DNA of 64,000 bases, taken from positions 760,066 through 824,065 of the forward strand of contig JADJRG010000017.1 of assembly GCA_016712315.1 (NCBI GenBank). The letters are read 5' to 3'. The stretch comes from Nannocystis sp. (GTDB lineage: Bacteria; Myxococcota_A; Polyangia; Nannocystales; Nannocystaceae). Below, one piece after another: positions 1 through 8,114 of the stretch. Below the pieces are notes generated by a model that was not told the origin of the DNA, made no database searches, and saw nothing but the letters and a program-made list of their open reading frames with translations. Position numbers and translations under genes: made by a program. Within the stretch, counting starts at the first letter, position 1. Each line of letters begins with the position of its first letter.

Positions 1-120
1 CCGGCAAAGAGCACCCGCTCGGCGAGGGGCTCGGCGAGGGCGTCGAAGTCGGCGACGGTCTGGCCGAGGGTGGGGAAGGAGTAGGAGCCTGCCGCCGAGA
101 GGGCGCCGTTGGGGTTGGTA
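1..120 (-). pseudogene. Flavin amine oxidase C-terminal fragment (runs off window)
   Basis: Read on the minus strand from 120 to 1, the only well-behaved frame gives TNPNGALSAAGSYSF, then PTLGQTVADFD, then LAERVLFAG. The GSYSF block followed about 25 residues later by a Leu-Phe-Ala-Gly segment is what the FAD-binding C-terminal part of flavin monoamine oxidases (LSD1/MAO fold) looks like; that is family knowledge. The frame has no start here: above position 120 the sequence turns AT-rich and shows no amine-oxidase similarity, so the upstream part of the gene is missing. The gene continues off the left edge. Read as the tail of an amine oxidase cut near 118-132; the identification rests on a short stretch. 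Confidence 0.45.
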
Positions 121-132
121 TAATTTTCATAA
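118..132. repeat. 15-bp AT-rich word shared with 5052-5066
   Basis: GTATAATTTTCATAA at 118-132 matches GTATAGTTTTCGTAA at 5052-5066 at 13 of 15 positions, in the same orientation. Both lie exactly where a recognisable gene stops making sense: an amine oxidase on the left, a VCBS tail on the right. The 4.9-kb interval contains a broken integrase. It may be the remnant of a recombination core, but the flanking genes differ, so a simple insertion is not supported. Confidence 0.35.
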
Positions 133-318
133 CTCTTTGAGGGCAGGCAAGCGCTGGGCCGAAGGAGACGGCGAATCGGAGCGCCATCGCGCGGTGGCGC
201 CGCGCCAGAGGCGCTCAGGCGATCGGACCAGCCGTGGCGTCGCCGCCGCGCAGGCGCGCGATCGCCGTGTCGAAGCTGTTGACGCGCGGCGACGCGCCAC
301 GTAGAAGAGCAGGCGCAC

Positions 319-1698
319 ATGCCGACGATACACCTGGCACACACCTCAGACTTCGCCTTCATTGACGCGCTGCTCGGCTTCGGGGAGGGTTATCAGCCTC
401 GCCCTGGGGATCTGGTCGAGGCGGACGATCTCGAGCTCGAGGGCGACGAGGAGCCCGTCGACGCCGATCAACTGCGGGTAGTGGCCAACGACGGCGAGGT
501 GATCGTGCTGCGGGATGAGGCGGCAGGCCGCGAGGTGAGGGCGGCTTCGGATGGGTGGTATCGCGTCGTCGAGTCGCCGACGATGTCAGCGACGTGGGAG
601 CAGATGCTGCGGCGCCCGCGGCCCGACGGGGTGGCCTTCGCGGACGGGCTGGTGAGCGACGACCTGGCGGCGCGGCTGCGCGCGGATCTGCAGCGCTTGC
701 TCGAGATCGAGCCGGTGGATTATCACCCCGGCTCGGGGACGCGGGTGCGTGACCTGGTGCACCCGTCGCTCTACCCCTACATCGAGGGGCGCTCGGGGCC
801 GAAGCGCGCCCCAGCGGAGCCGCCAGCCTTCGACCGCTTCGGGCGCCCCTACGAGGGGTCTCGCTACCAGTGGCTGCCGACGCCCTTCGCGATCGACGCG
901 CAGGGGCGGGCGAGGGCGCTCTCGTATGTCAATAACTTGGACCCGTCGCGGCACCCCTCGACCACCGAGGATCTCGCCGAGCTGCTGTCGACGGCGCTGC
1001 CTTTGATCGAGAGCGTGGTCGGTTATGTAGAGTCGACGCGCTTTTGGAGCGACGCCTGTGAGGACATCGAGCACGAGGGGGAGCTGCCGGAGGGGGGCGA
1101 TGGTGAGGCGGCAGAGGCGACGCCGCTGCCGCTGCGGGGGCGTGAACTGCTGGTGATCCCGAAGATCGTGGAGTACCGCCTCAGCGCCGGGGAGACCCAT
1201 GAGGGGGTTTGGCACGTGGAGGGCATGAGCCATGAGCATATCGTCGCGGCTTGTGTGTATATATTAGATCGCGACGAGGCGCTGGAGGGCGGGGAGCTGC
1301 GCTTTAAGCGGGCGTATACGGTCGAGGAGGCGGGGCGGCTGTTCTGGAACATCGACCAGTGCCGGCCGCCTGCTGTCGAGGAGATGGTCGATGAGGGCGT
1401 CGTGCCGGTCGGTAGCGTGGGCACGCCCGAGGGGCGGATCATCGTGTTCCCCAACTCGCATATTCATAAGCTCAGCCAGCTCTCTGTGGGCAGCGGGGCG
1501 GCCGAGGCGCGTCGGCGGGTGATCGTGCTCTGGATCGTCGACCCCTCGGCGTCGCTGCCCTCGACCCGCGAGGTGCCTCCGCAACAAGGGGCGATCCCGC
1601 ACCAAGAGGCGCTGAAGATCCGCCTGGAGCTGATGGAGGAGCGCAAGCGGCACAAACAGTCGCTGAATGTGCGCGTCGTGAGCCTGTGTGAGCACTAA
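319..1698 (+). CDS. DUF4246 family protein (2-oxoglutarate/iron oxygenase-like)
   Basis: A 459-residue protein. Recognisable DUF4246 blocks are YHPGSGTRVRDLVHPSLYP (about 135-155), SRYQWLPTPFAID (about 182-194), SYVNNLDPSRHPS (about 202-214), then WHVEGMSHEHIVAACVYILD (about 298-317) and a C-terminal IIVFPNSHIHKL. DUF4246 proteins occur in fungi and some bacteria and are thought to adopt a double-stranded beta-helix; the His-Val-Glu and later His residues are candidate metal ligands, which is inference. The reaction is unknown. The gene stands alone: the next gene on the same strand begins 163 bases later. Start chosen at 319 because the ATG precedes a well-behaved frame and nothing homologous lies upstream. 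Confidence 0.75.
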   Translation: MPTIHLAHTSDFAFIDALLGFGEGYQPRPGDLVEADDLELEGDEEPVDADQLRVVANDGEVIVLRDEAAGREVRAASDGWYRVVESPTMSATWEQMLRRPRPDGVAFADGLVSDDLAARLRADLQRLLEIEPVDYHPGSGTRVRDLVHPSLYPYIEGRSGPKRAPAEPPAFDRFGRPYEGSRYQWLPTPFAIDAQGRARALSYVNNLDPSRHPSTTEDLAELLSTALPLIESVVGYVESTRFWSDACEDIEHEGELPEGGDGEAAEATPLPLRGRELLVIPKIVEYRLSAGETHEGVWHVEGMSHEHIVAACVYILDRDEALEGGELRFKRAYTVEEAGRLFWNIDQCRPPAVEEMVDEGVVPVGSVGTPEGRIIVFPNSHIHKLSQLSVGSGAAEARRRVIVLWIVDPSASLPSTREVPPQQGAIPHQEALKIRLELMEERKRHKQSLNVRVVSLCEH

Positions 1699-1861
1699 GG
1701 CGCGCGCGCGCGAATGAGCCCGGAGAGGTCGCGTTCGTGAGCGGTACTCGCGCAGCGACGGCAAGGGCGCTCACGACGGCCCGCGGAGGACGCAGCGGAT
1801 GGACGCCGCAACTGTCCCCGGCTACAGTCGATCTTCTACAAGGCATGAGGTCGACCCGCCG

Positions 1862-2284
1862 ATGAGACACCTCGCGATTGTGCTCTTCATGACCGCCTGC
1901 TCCGCCGGACCTTCGGGCGAATCGAAGGGCCTCCCGAACGCTCAGCCCGCTCAACCGCCCGAGGCCGCGCCAACCTCGGCTCCTGCGCTCGAGGCCGACC
2001 CCGACCCCGCCCCCGCTCCACCGCCTGAAGCCGCCCCCGCTCCGCCGCCTGAAGCCGCCCCCGCTCCGCCGCCCGCGGAGATCCCCTGCGACGGCGCCAT
2101 CTGTCATCCACCGGAGCGCTGCATCAGGGTCGTTGGTATGCGACCTGAGAGCGCTCGCTCTGAGTGCTGGATCACCTGCCCCGAGGGCACCTGCCCCGAG
2201 GGCATGAGCTGCGTCATGAAACACGACGGCCCCGGCCGTGTGTGTGTGGGAGGCTCACGCGCCCCCCGCGGAGGTCGAGGATGA
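1862..2284 (+). CDS. Small Pro/Ala-rich lipoprotein with Cys-rich tail
   Basis: The ATG at 1862 gives MRHLAIVLFMTAC, a short signal peptide ending in a lipobox (Met-Thr-Ala-Cys); an upstream in-frame ATG at 1799 would bury the signal, so 1862 is preferred. After the acylated Cys come about 60 residues rich in Pro, Ala and Glu, including APAPPPEAAPAPPPEAAPA, a likely cell-wall-spanning linker. A compact C-terminal domain holds six Cys (CDGAICHPPERC ... CWITCPEGTCPEGMSC). This is the minimal form of the Cys-rich lipoproteins common in this group. Surface or periplasmic location is inferred; function unknown. Confidence 0.6.
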   Translation: MRHLAIVLFMTACSAGPSGESKGLPNAQPAQPPEAAPTSAPALEADPDPAPAPPPEAAPAPPPEAAPAPPPAEIPCDGAICHPPERCIRVVGMRPESARSECWITCPEGTCPEGMSCVMKHDGPGRVCVGGSRAPRGGRG

Positions 2285-2482
2285 CCTCTCCGGCGCGGCT
2301 CACACCCGCAGTTTGTCCCGCAGCTCCGCCACCAGCGCCTCCTCGCCGAGGCGGCTGGCCACGCGCTGCCGGCGTCGTGGAGGCCGAGCTTGTCCTCGAC
2401 CGCGCCTTGCAGGGCGAGGGCTTCGGCGCGGACCGCAGAAGAAGGACGCGCGGCCGCTGGGGCAGACGGTGCTGGAGCTGCG

Positions 2483-3447
2483 CTACGAGCCCGACTCGTG
2501 ATCGACGACCTTGAGCTCGTCGTCGATCGCCGCCTGGACGGCCTCGATCTCCTTGTGCATGAGGCCGACGGTGCTCTTCATGCGCTCGACCTTGAGGGTG
2601 AGGATGCTCTGCGCCTCGATGGTGGCGGCGTGCTCCTCTTTGATGGCCTCGCTGATGTGGATGAGTATGGTCTGGTTCTGAGGGGAGAGGCCGTGCTCTT
2701 GCTCCTCGTCGTGGATGATCTCGGCGAGCTCTTGATCGGTGGCGCTGCTGCGGCCGACCTGCTTCATGAAGGAGTCGTTGTAGATCGTCTCGATCTCGGC
2801 GACTTGCTTCTCGACGAGGCGGGCGTTGTTGTAGATCTCGCCGATCTTGACCGCGAGATCCTTGTTGCGGAAGAGGCGGACGCCGTTGGCGAGGTAGAGC
2901 TGCCACACCTCGTATCGATAGAAGGGGGTGAGCACGGCGGGCTTGAAGTTGAAGGAGCTGGCGTGGGTGTCCGCGGTGTTGTGGGCCTGCTCGAACTTCG
3001 CGTAGAGGGCGTGGCAAGCGGCCTTCTCCTCGGCGGGCATGGCGTGGCCGCTAGGCTTGACCCCAGCAGCGAACTCGACGTGTAGGCAGTGGACGACCTT
3101 CTCATCTTCGGCGAGGGCGGCGAAGAACTGGTCGAAGGGGCCTGCATCGGGCCTAAGTTCTCGCCAGGCGTGGACTCGGTGATCGGGCCGAGATCCTTGG
3201 CGATCGAGGCCTCTTCGGCGAGGTTGGCGCCGAGCTCGGCGCGGAAGTCCTTTAGTAAGGTGACGTACTCCTCGCGCTCCTTCTCGACGTCCTGACAGCG
3301 CTGGACGGCGGTGGCAGCGTAGAGGCCGACGAAGATGAGGATGAAGTCCAAGCTCTTGTCGACGAAGAACTCGTAGAAGTTGAGATCGAGCTTCTTGAGG
3401 CCGCGGCGGCGGGGCGCGGCGGGGGTCGTCTCTTGAGGGGCGGACAT
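2483..3447 (-). CDS. Membrane-anchored helical protein, apparent frameshift
   Basis: Starts at 3447 with MSAPQETTPAAPRRRGLKK, followed by FFVDKSLDFILIFVGLYAA, a single transmembrane helix at about 28-47, and then a charged helical region rich in Glu/Lys/Asp/Gln. The frame breaks near 3150-3165. Moving one base restores a continuous frame (FDQFFAALAEDEKVVHC, then FAAGVKPSGHAMPAEEKAA) that runs to the stop at 2483, giving about 320 residues in all. The C-terminal 100 residues are predicted coiled coil (SILTLKVERMKSTVGLMHKE). No family recognised; probably one gene with a one-base indel. It is divergent from the channel gene at 3602, with a palindrome between them. Confidence 0.5.
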
Positions 3448-3524
3448 GGCGCGCAGGGTATCGAATCTGGATCAGCGGACAAGCGTCGGATGGCGCCGAA
3501 AGGGCGCGTTTTTGCGCGGTCTTT

Positions 3525-3536
3525 GTGATTAATCAC
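3525..3536. promoter_or_regulatory. 12-bp palindrome between divergent genes
   Basis: GTGATTAATCAC is a perfect palindrome, AT-rich in a GC-rich setting, 78 bases upstream of the coiled-coil gene start (3447, minus) and 66 bases upstream of the channel gene start (3602, plus). The position fits an operator for a dimeric regulator controlling one or both genes. No regulator is encoded next to it. Confidence 0.4.
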
Positions 3537-3601
3537 ATGTCGCTGGCTCGGCGCTGCGGCGCGGCTCTTGTGGCAGATTCACCGACCCACGAGGCACTGT
3601 C

Positions 3602-4495
3602 ATGATCGCAGCTACCAAAAAAATCGTCGAGAGCGCGTTTTTTCAGCGGTTTATCACCGCCGTGATCCTGCTCGCGGGCGTGGTCGTCGGCGTTGAGACC
3701 TACCCGTCGATGACCGCGGCCTACGGCGGGCTGTTGCACGGGCTCGACTGGCTGATCTTGGCGATCTTTATCGTCGAGATCGCGCTGAAGATGATCGCGC
3801 TGGCGCCTCGGCCGCTGGACTACTTTAAGGACCCCTGGAACGTCTTTGACTTCATCATCGTGGCGGCGTGCCTGCTGCCGCTGCACACCGAGTATGTGAC
3901 GGTGCTGCGGCTGCTGCGGCTGCTTCGGGTGCTGCGGCTCGTGAAGGCGCTGCCGAAGCTGCAGATCTTGGTAGGCGCGCTGATCAAGTCGATCCCGTCG
4001 ATGGGCTACGTGTCTCTGCTGCTGTTTATGCTGTTCTATGTGTACGCGGTCGCGGCGGTGTTCTTGTTCGGCAAGAACGACCCGCTGCACTTCCACGACC
4101 TGCCGCTGGCGATGCTGAGCCTGTTCCGGGTGGTGACGCTGGAGGACTGGACAGACCTGATGTACATCCAGATGTTCGGCTGCGAGGGCTACGGCTACGG
4201 CGGCAACGAGGCGCTGTGCACGGCCTCTAGCGCGCACCCGGTGCTGGGGTCGCTGTTCTTCGTCTCCTTCGTGCTGCTGGGCACGATGATCACGCTGAAT
4301 CTCTTTATCGGGGTGATCATGAACGGCATGACAGAGGCGCAGAAGGAGAACGAGGAGGCGCTGGCGCAGGAGCGAGCGGACGCGCGCGGTGAGGCGCTGC
4401 CCGGCGTCGAGGAGGAGCTGCGGGCTGCCCGCGCTCAGATCGCGGCGCTCTCGTCGACGCTGGATCGGATCGACTCAGCGCGCGGGCGGGGGTGA
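3602..4495 (+). CDS. Single-domain voltage-gated cation channel (bacterial NaV/CaV type)
   Basis: 297 residues, the size of the homotetrameric bacterial sodium channels. S1-S3 are hydrophobic segments between about 15 and 95; S4 is RLLRLLRVLRLVKALPK with five basic residues mostly at three-residue spacing; S5 follows; the pore helix leads into TLEDWTD; S6 is SFVLLGTMITLNLFIGVIM. The C-terminal 60 residues form a charged coiled coil, as in the tetramerising tail of the family. Established knowledge: NaChBac has TLESWAS, and acidic substitutions at the second and last positions favour calcium, so TLEDWTD suggests calcium or mixed selectivity (inference). A loop with two Cys (FGCEGYGYGGNEALC) lies between filter and S6 and could form a disulphide. 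Confidence 0.85.
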   Translation: MIAATKKIVESAFFQRFITAVILLAGVVVGVETYPSMTAAYGGLLHGLDWLILAIFIVEIALKMIALAPRPLDYFKDPWNVFDFIIVAACLLPLHTEYVTVLRLLRLLRVLRLVKALPKLQILVGALIKSIPSMGYVSLLLFMLFYVYAVAAVFLFGKNDPLHFHDLPLAMLSLFRVVTLEDWTDLMYIQMFGCEGYGYGGNEALCTASSAHPVLGSLFFVSFVLLGTMITLNLFIGVIMNGMTEAQKENEEALAQERADARGEALPGVEEELRAARAQIAALSSTLDRIDSARGRG

Positions 4496-4929
4496 GCGCG
4501 GCTCAGCGCCGCCATGACCTCCGACCAGACACCTGCTGTCGCGGGTTTGAGGCGGACCTCGACGTGGACTCGTAAAAAGCGCTCGGCGAGCTGGCGCAGC
4601 GTGATGCTCGTGGGCGCCCTCGGTTCCGCTTGCTTCACAAGCGCGGGAGCGGACGCGGGCGCTTGGCCGGCTCGCTCGTCCAGGACCACGCCTGTGGCGA
4701 TCTGAGCGAGCAGCAGAGCGGCACGTCGGCGCGCCTCTTCGATAGAGAGATCAGGCCCGAGCTGCCCGATCTTGTGCCGCCGGTCCCTTCCATCGACGCG
4801 GTAACGCACCAGCGCGATCTTCCGGCCGGTGGGCAATACCCGCAGGATGAAGCCCGGCATGGCCTCACAGGTGACTTCGTACATCTTCGCGCGAGGCTTG
4901 CACCCGCGGGTGAATGCGGCGTTGATCAT
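4435..4929 (-). pseudogene. Truncated tyrosine integrase, DUF4102-type N-terminus
   Basis: Starts at 4929 behind a strong AGGAGG about 6 bases upstream. Residues 1-90 (MYEVTCEAMPGFILRVLPTG ... YRVDGRDRRHKIGQLGPDLS ... EEARRRAALLLAQIATG) are the N-terminal arm-binding domain found in P4/phage-type integrases, and ITLRQLAERFLRVHVEVRL is the start of the core-binding domain. Similarity stops near GVWSEVMAALSR at about 4500, just before the channel gene 3' end, which it overlaps antiparallel. No catalytic Arg/His/Arg/Tyr residues remain, so it cannot recombine. It belongs to a different integrase family from the HTH-fused recombinases at 5206 and 41486. Confidence 0.7.
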
Positions 4930-4954
4930 GACCCCTCCTCCTACCCCCAGATTC

Positions 4955-4976
4955 TTCGAGACAAATTCGAGACAAA
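4955..4976. repeat. Tandem 11-bp repeat upstream of integrase remnant
   Basis: TTCGAGACAAA occurs twice without spacing (4955-4965 and 4966-4976), 25-50 bases upstream of the truncated integrase start. Tandem short repeats near an integrase gene are typical of arm-type binding sites; that role is inferred from position. Confidence 0.4.
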
Positions 4977-5040
4977 CAAGCGGCCCATGGGACCTGTTCC
5001 AAAGCGCACATTGTCGCGCATAAGACCGCGCAGGGCGGTT

Positions 5041-5197
5041 TCACGACAGGTGTATAGTTTTCGTAATGTGATAAGTATGCTGGTTCCAGACCGGGCGGGT
5101 GGGCACCCACTGGTCGGCGCGATCGCCCCACACTTCGATGCCTGCGTCGACCTTGAACCCGGTGTCGTTGTTGGTCGAGAAGACGATCTCGGCCTTG
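5041..5197 (-). pseudogene. VCBS/FG-GAP repeat protein, displaced C-terminal piece
   Basis: Reading down from 5197 the frame gives KAEIVFSTNNDTGFKVD, then IEVWGDRADQWVPTRPVWNQ, HTYHIT, then a divergent KTIHLS and a stop at 5041. In the family the last repeat reads AEIVF..NN...G..V.GD....WV.TR.VWNQH.YH.TN, so this is a faithful C-terminal piece. It starts exactly at the 17-bp core (5181-5197), which encodes K-A-E-I-V. The matching 5' part of the gene is at 39744-41466 on the same strand and ends in GDFKAEIV at the identical core, so the two halves join in frame. Beyond HIT the sequence turns AT-rich and the family similarity ends, so the last few residues were also lost. Confidence 0.8.
5181..5197. 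repeat. Left attachment core (17 bp) of the 34.6-kb element
   Basis: AGACGATCTCGGCCTTG here is identical to 39744-39760, in the same orientation and 34,563 bp apart. It lies 9 bp from the stop codon of the recombinase gene. To its left the VCBS reading frame continues; to its right the recombinase begins. This is the layout expected for attL of an element integrated within a coding sequence. Confidence 0.75.
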
Positions 5198-5205
5198 GAG
5201 AGGAT

Positions 5206-6732
5206 CTACGCCTGTTTGACCGCTCTGGGGCGGGTTTGCCGGGAATTTGCTGATTTTGCCGAATTTTTGCCAACGGAGTGCCGAGCGGCGGCCCGGTCGA
5301 GCAGGTCGGCGGCTTCGCGCACGAGTCCGATCTGCTGGGTGTGGATGTACGTCTGGGTGGTCTGGAGCCGGGTGTGACGGGCGACCGCCTGGACGACGTA
5401 GACGCTCGCGCCGAGCTTGGCTAGGCGGGTGAGCGCGGTGTGGCGTAGGAGGTGCGGGCCGCTCTCGGGGAGGCCCGCGCGGCGCTGGGCCTCGTTGAGC
5501 CAGTAGCGGACGGTGTTGGGCGAGAATGGACGCCACTCGCCGTGGGTCCACTTCGAGCGTCGATAGAGGACCAGTGGTCCGATGGGTTCGCGCTGGCGGT
5601 GCTCGTCGAGAGCGCGCCGGAGCGCGGCGGTGAGGGCGATCTTGCCGATCGAACCCTTTGGCGTCTGCTTGGCGCCGCGGTAGGTGTTGTGCTGAATGAT
5701 CATCGAGCCTTCGGTGAAGTCGATGTCGGACCACTCGAGCGCGCAGATCTCCGAGCAGCGGAGGCCGGCGTCGAGGGCGAGGAGCACCACGAGCTCGCAG
5801 CTCGGATCGATGTCGCCGGCGACGTCGAGGAGCGCGACGATCTGATCGTCGGCGAGGACGGCCTTCGGCCGCGCCCTGCCGAGCGAGAACATCTCGACCT
5901 CAGGGGCGACATCAATGAGCCGGAGCTTGCGGGCGAAGCGGAGCATCTTGGCCAGCTTGGCCAGGATGAAGTTGCAGGTGCTCGCCTCGTAGCGGTGCCG
6001 GAGTCCGGCGCGAAACGAGGAGAGTCGGTCGTCGTCGATCGCAGCGAGCGGCAGGGCGCCGAGCGCCGGACCGATGTAGTTGCGGAAGACCGCCTCGTAG
6101 CCGGCCTGGGTGGCGGGCTTCTGGAGGCGCGCATACTCGGGCTCAAAGCGCTGGGCGTAGAGCTCGGCGAGGGTGGTCGCCGGGCGAGGCGCAGGCGCGG
6201 GAGCGAGGCGGGAGGGCGCGATGGGGCGCGGGGCGGCGGCTGCCGGGGGGGCAGGCGCGCGCCGGGTGTAAGGGCGCCGCGGGGGCGCGGGTTCGATGGG
6301 GGGGGGTGGCGTCGCGGGGCGGCGGGCCTCTCTCTCTCGGTGTTCGTCGTCGTTCACCCGGAAGGCCCGACCAAGGAAGGCGGGCACCTGGCGCTCACCC
6401 CATGTTCGGGCCTGAGCCTCGCTCAGGCCCGCAGGGGCGACCAGGCGCTTGCGGATCTCCTCTTGGGTCGCGGGGTGCATAAGGCGGATGTCGACGTGCC
6501 AGCGGGTGTGATCGTGGGTGTAGGGTCGAAGGTTGATCTTCATCTGAGCCGGTCCTGCCGACCGGCTGCAATCCCGGAGCCACTCAAGCACAGGATCGCG
6601 CAGCCACGCGAGCGCTTTCCCGAGCTTAAAAGGCGGCGGCAACTGCCCGCACTTGACGCGATAGCGCACGGCCTTGGGCGTACAGCCCAGGAGCCGCGCG
6701 AGATCCTCGCAGCGTAAGATCTCCTCCACCAT
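5206..6732 (-). CDS. Tyrosine recombinase with fused excisionase-like HTH (element integrase)
   Basis: 508 residues. Residues 1-55 form a MerR/excisionase-like HTH (LARLLGCTPKAVRYRVKCGQ); 62-120 a small strand-rich domain (INLRPYTHDHTRWHVDIRL); 121-185 an Ala/Pro linker; 186-285 the core-binding domain; 295-480 the catalytic domain with R325 (DAGLRCSEIC), K359 (TPKGS), H427/R430 (GPHLLRH), H453 (ARHTRLQ) and nucleophile Y462 (TYIH). All catalytic residues are present, so it is probably active. The gene points at the left core and ends 9 bp from it, the usual integrase position. A conserved 56-bp stretch lies about 47 bp upstream of the start. The second copy at 41486-43033 has the same domain order, so the fused HTH is a family trait; it may let one protein act as both integrase and directionality factor (inference). 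Confidence 0.9.
   Translation of the reverse strand: MVEEILRCEDLARLLGCTPKAVRYRVKCGQLPPPFKLGKALAWLRDPVLEWLRDCSRSAGPAQMKINLRPYTHDHTRWHVDIRLMHPATQEEIRKRLVAPAGLSEAQARTWGERQVPAFLGRAFRVNDDEHREREARRPATPPPPIEPAPPRRPYTRRAPAPPAAAAPRPIAPSRLAPAPAPRPATTLAELYAQRFEPEYARLQKPATQAGYEAVFRNYIGPALGALPLAAIDDDRLSSFRAGLRHRYEASTCNFILAKLAKMLRFARKLRLIDVAPEVEMFSLGRARPKAVLADDQIVALLDVAGDIDPSCELVVLLALDAGLRCSEICALEWSDIDFTEGSMIIQHNTYRGAKQTPKGSIGKIALTAALRRALDEHRQREPIGPLVLYRRSKWTHGEWRPFSPNTVRYWLNEAQRRAGLPESGPHLLRHTALTRLAKLGASVYVVQAVARHTRLQTTQTYIHTQQIGLVREAADLLDRAAARHSVGKNSAKSANSRQTRPRAVKQA
5235..5273. repeat. Phased TTTGCC repeats, candidate arm-type sites (left end)
   Basis: TTTGCC-like words start at 5235 (TTTGCC), 5245 (TTTGCT), 5255 (TTTGCC) and 5266 (TTTGCC), i.e. 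10, 10 and 11 bp apart, on one face of the helix. They lie inside the last codons of the recombinase, 40-75 bp from the core. Two more (TTTTGCCAA) occur at 39606 and 39617 near the right core. Phased short repeats near both ends suit arm-type binding by the recombinase. Confidence 0.45.
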
Positions 6733-6778
6733 CGACCCCTCTCCATCCGCGCCCCCCAGCGGCGCGCGCCAGGCGGTT

Positions 6779-6835
6779 CCAACTTGCGATGGTAGAGGGT
6801 CAGTGAGGCGTCGTCAGCGGGAGAGTTCGCCCAGG
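6779..6835 (-). promoter_or_regulatory. Conserved 56-bp upstream element, copy 1
   Basis: One of four copies (also 25386-25441, 43063-43118, 44806-44862). Common words on the plus strand are CCA, then GATGGTAGAG, a GGCC-rich middle, and CAGCGGGAGAGTTCGC. It lies about 47 bp upstream of the recombinase start, which is transcribed leftwards. In this copy the minus strand reads ANSPAD then LYHRK in one frame, wording also kept in two other copies, so a short leader peptide is possible besides a promoter or operator. Confidence 0.6.
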
Positions 6836-7047
6836 GCGGGGGTGAGCAGGGGACGCAGGGCAGGGCGGTGTTGTACTCGGCGATCGCGGCGTTCCACTCG
6901 TCGATTGCGTTGTCCGCGGTGAGCAGGCGGCAGGTCTTCACGGCGCTGCGCGAACTTGCGGCTACGTGATCTGGCGCGCGCCGGGGTGAGCGGGCGCGGC
7001 GCACGCGCCCTCTACCCGCGGCAGGCAAGCTGGGTTACACCGCCCCC
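6836..7047. other. Region upstream of recombinase, possible coding remnant
   Basis: About 210 bases with no assignable gene. On the minus strand one frame reads KTCRLLTADNAIDEWNAAIA and then EYNTALPCVPC, which looks protein-like and runs into the conserved upstream element, but it matches nothing recognised and has no clear start. It may be a remnant of the gene formerly upstream of the recombinase. Confidence 0.3.
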
Positions 7048-7569
7048 ATGCGGATAACGATCACCAAGGGCACCAGCGCCGATCACGTCGCGGTCGAGCG
7101 GGCCGATGGCTCGCGCGCGGCTTTCGGCTTTCCCAAGAAGGGCCCCTATCCGCACGACGCCTATCACTTCTTCGTCGAGCGCGAATTGGAGATGCAGACG
7201 GGGTTCTGGGGCCTGGTCGCCAGCGGGATGGCGCCCGATGCGGTGCAGGCCATGGCCGCAGCCGGCGGCCACGCCAGCGCCAAGCGCGCGGCCGAGCCTG
7301 ACCCCGCCATCATCCCGCTGCTCCAGGCCGAGCGGCTGGTCGAATGCTTCGAGGCGGCCAGCTGGGGCGGCGGGGCCGATGATGCGATGATCATGGCCAT
7401 GGCCGAGCCGGCCTGGGCCAGCTCGCTCGTGCCGCCGCCCGAGGGCGTCCCCGAAAAGCTCGGCGCAATCCGCACTGCGCTGGACGCCTTCCTCTGCCAA
7501 TGGCGCGACGCGCCCGAGGGCGGGGCGCTGACGCTCGACTGGCCTGACATGATGGGAGACAGACGATGA
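7048..7569 (+). CDS. Conserved hypothetical protein of alphaproteobacterial type
   Basis: 173 residues: MRITITKGTSADHVAVERAD, then AFGFPKKGPYPHDAYHFFVE, then HASAKRA. From memory, proteins with the phrase PKKGP.PHDAYHFFVERELG are widespread in sphingomonads and relatives and rare in myxobacteria; function unknown. No signal peptide or membrane segment. Its stop overlaps the ATG of a truncated 24-codon frame at 7566 (ATGA overlap), so it came as part of an operon cut at about 7636. This suggests transfer of an alphaproteobacterial fragment; a search would be needed to confirm the donor. Confidence 0.6.
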   Translation: MRITITKGTSADHVAVERADGSRAAFGFPKKGPYPHDAYHFFVERELEMQTGFWGLVASGMAPDAVQAMAAAGGHASAKRAAEPDPAIIPLLQAERLVECFEAASWGGGADDAMIMAMAEPAWASSLVPPPEGVPEKLGAIRTALDAFLCQWRDAPEGGALTLDWPDMMGDRR

Positions 7570-7640
7570 GCGGTTTCGCCCTGTGGCCGGTATTGGCGGG
7601 GGCGGCAGCGTTCTTCGCGGTCGGCGCGCTGCGCAGGTAG
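7566..7640 (+). pseudogene. Truncated membrane-anchor ORF translationally coupled to upstream gene
   Basis: The ATG overlaps the upstream stop (ATGA). The frame encodes MSGFALWPVLAGAAAFFAVG then ALRR and a stop at 7638. The N-terminal hydrophobic helix resembles the start of LemA-like proteins, but only 24 codons remain before the sequence changes character, so this is the 5' stub of a transferred operon. The LemA suggestion is weak. Confidence 0.4.
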
Positions 7641-7705
7641 AGGTCGTTGATCCCGGTCCCCACCGTCGACCTGAACCCTGAACCATAGACCTGATCCGAA
7701 GCCGG

Positions 7706-8040
7706 AGCCAACAACACGGCTGCTCCTCGGAGTGTAAGCTCGAGGTCGATGCCCAGTGTAATATGCCCTATAACACCTTTACGCAGGCGGGCCGCAATAT
7801 CAGCACCCTCAATGGTCCGGTCTACTGCGACAATAGTAACTCGAGCCCGGAGTGGCAGGGGGTCGGCTGGTACCCCCCGACCTATTCGTGCAGCACACAC
7901 GCCCCAGGCTGGCTCCAAGGCGGTCACCCGACCCCGCCGCAGGGTAAGGTCAACCGGACAGTGTGCTTTCATTGGAATAATAACACCTGCAACGAAGAGC
8001 GCCTTCACCTCGGGTGGTGCGCGCATCTGACCGGCCGCGT
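7706..8040 (+). pseudogene. Internal fragment of a Cys-rich secreted protein
   Basis: The plus frame through 7718 reads HGCSSECKLEVDAQCNMPYN, TFTQAGRNIST, PVYCDNSNSS, HAPGWLQGG, then RTVCFHWNNNTCNEE and GWCAHL. GCSSECKLE is the end of a DUF4215-type Cys repeat. Asn-rich, lower-GC codons set it apart from its neighbours. There is no start codon or signal peptide upstream and similarity ends near 8040, so both ends are missing. It is a piece of a secreted Cys-rich protein like those at 8115 and 19078. Confidence 0.45.
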
Positions 8041-8114
8041 CCGCGACGCGGGTGAGGTTGAGCACGAGTCTCGGCGTGCCCTCGCCTTCTCAAGAGAGGG
8101 CGCACCCGCCCAGA

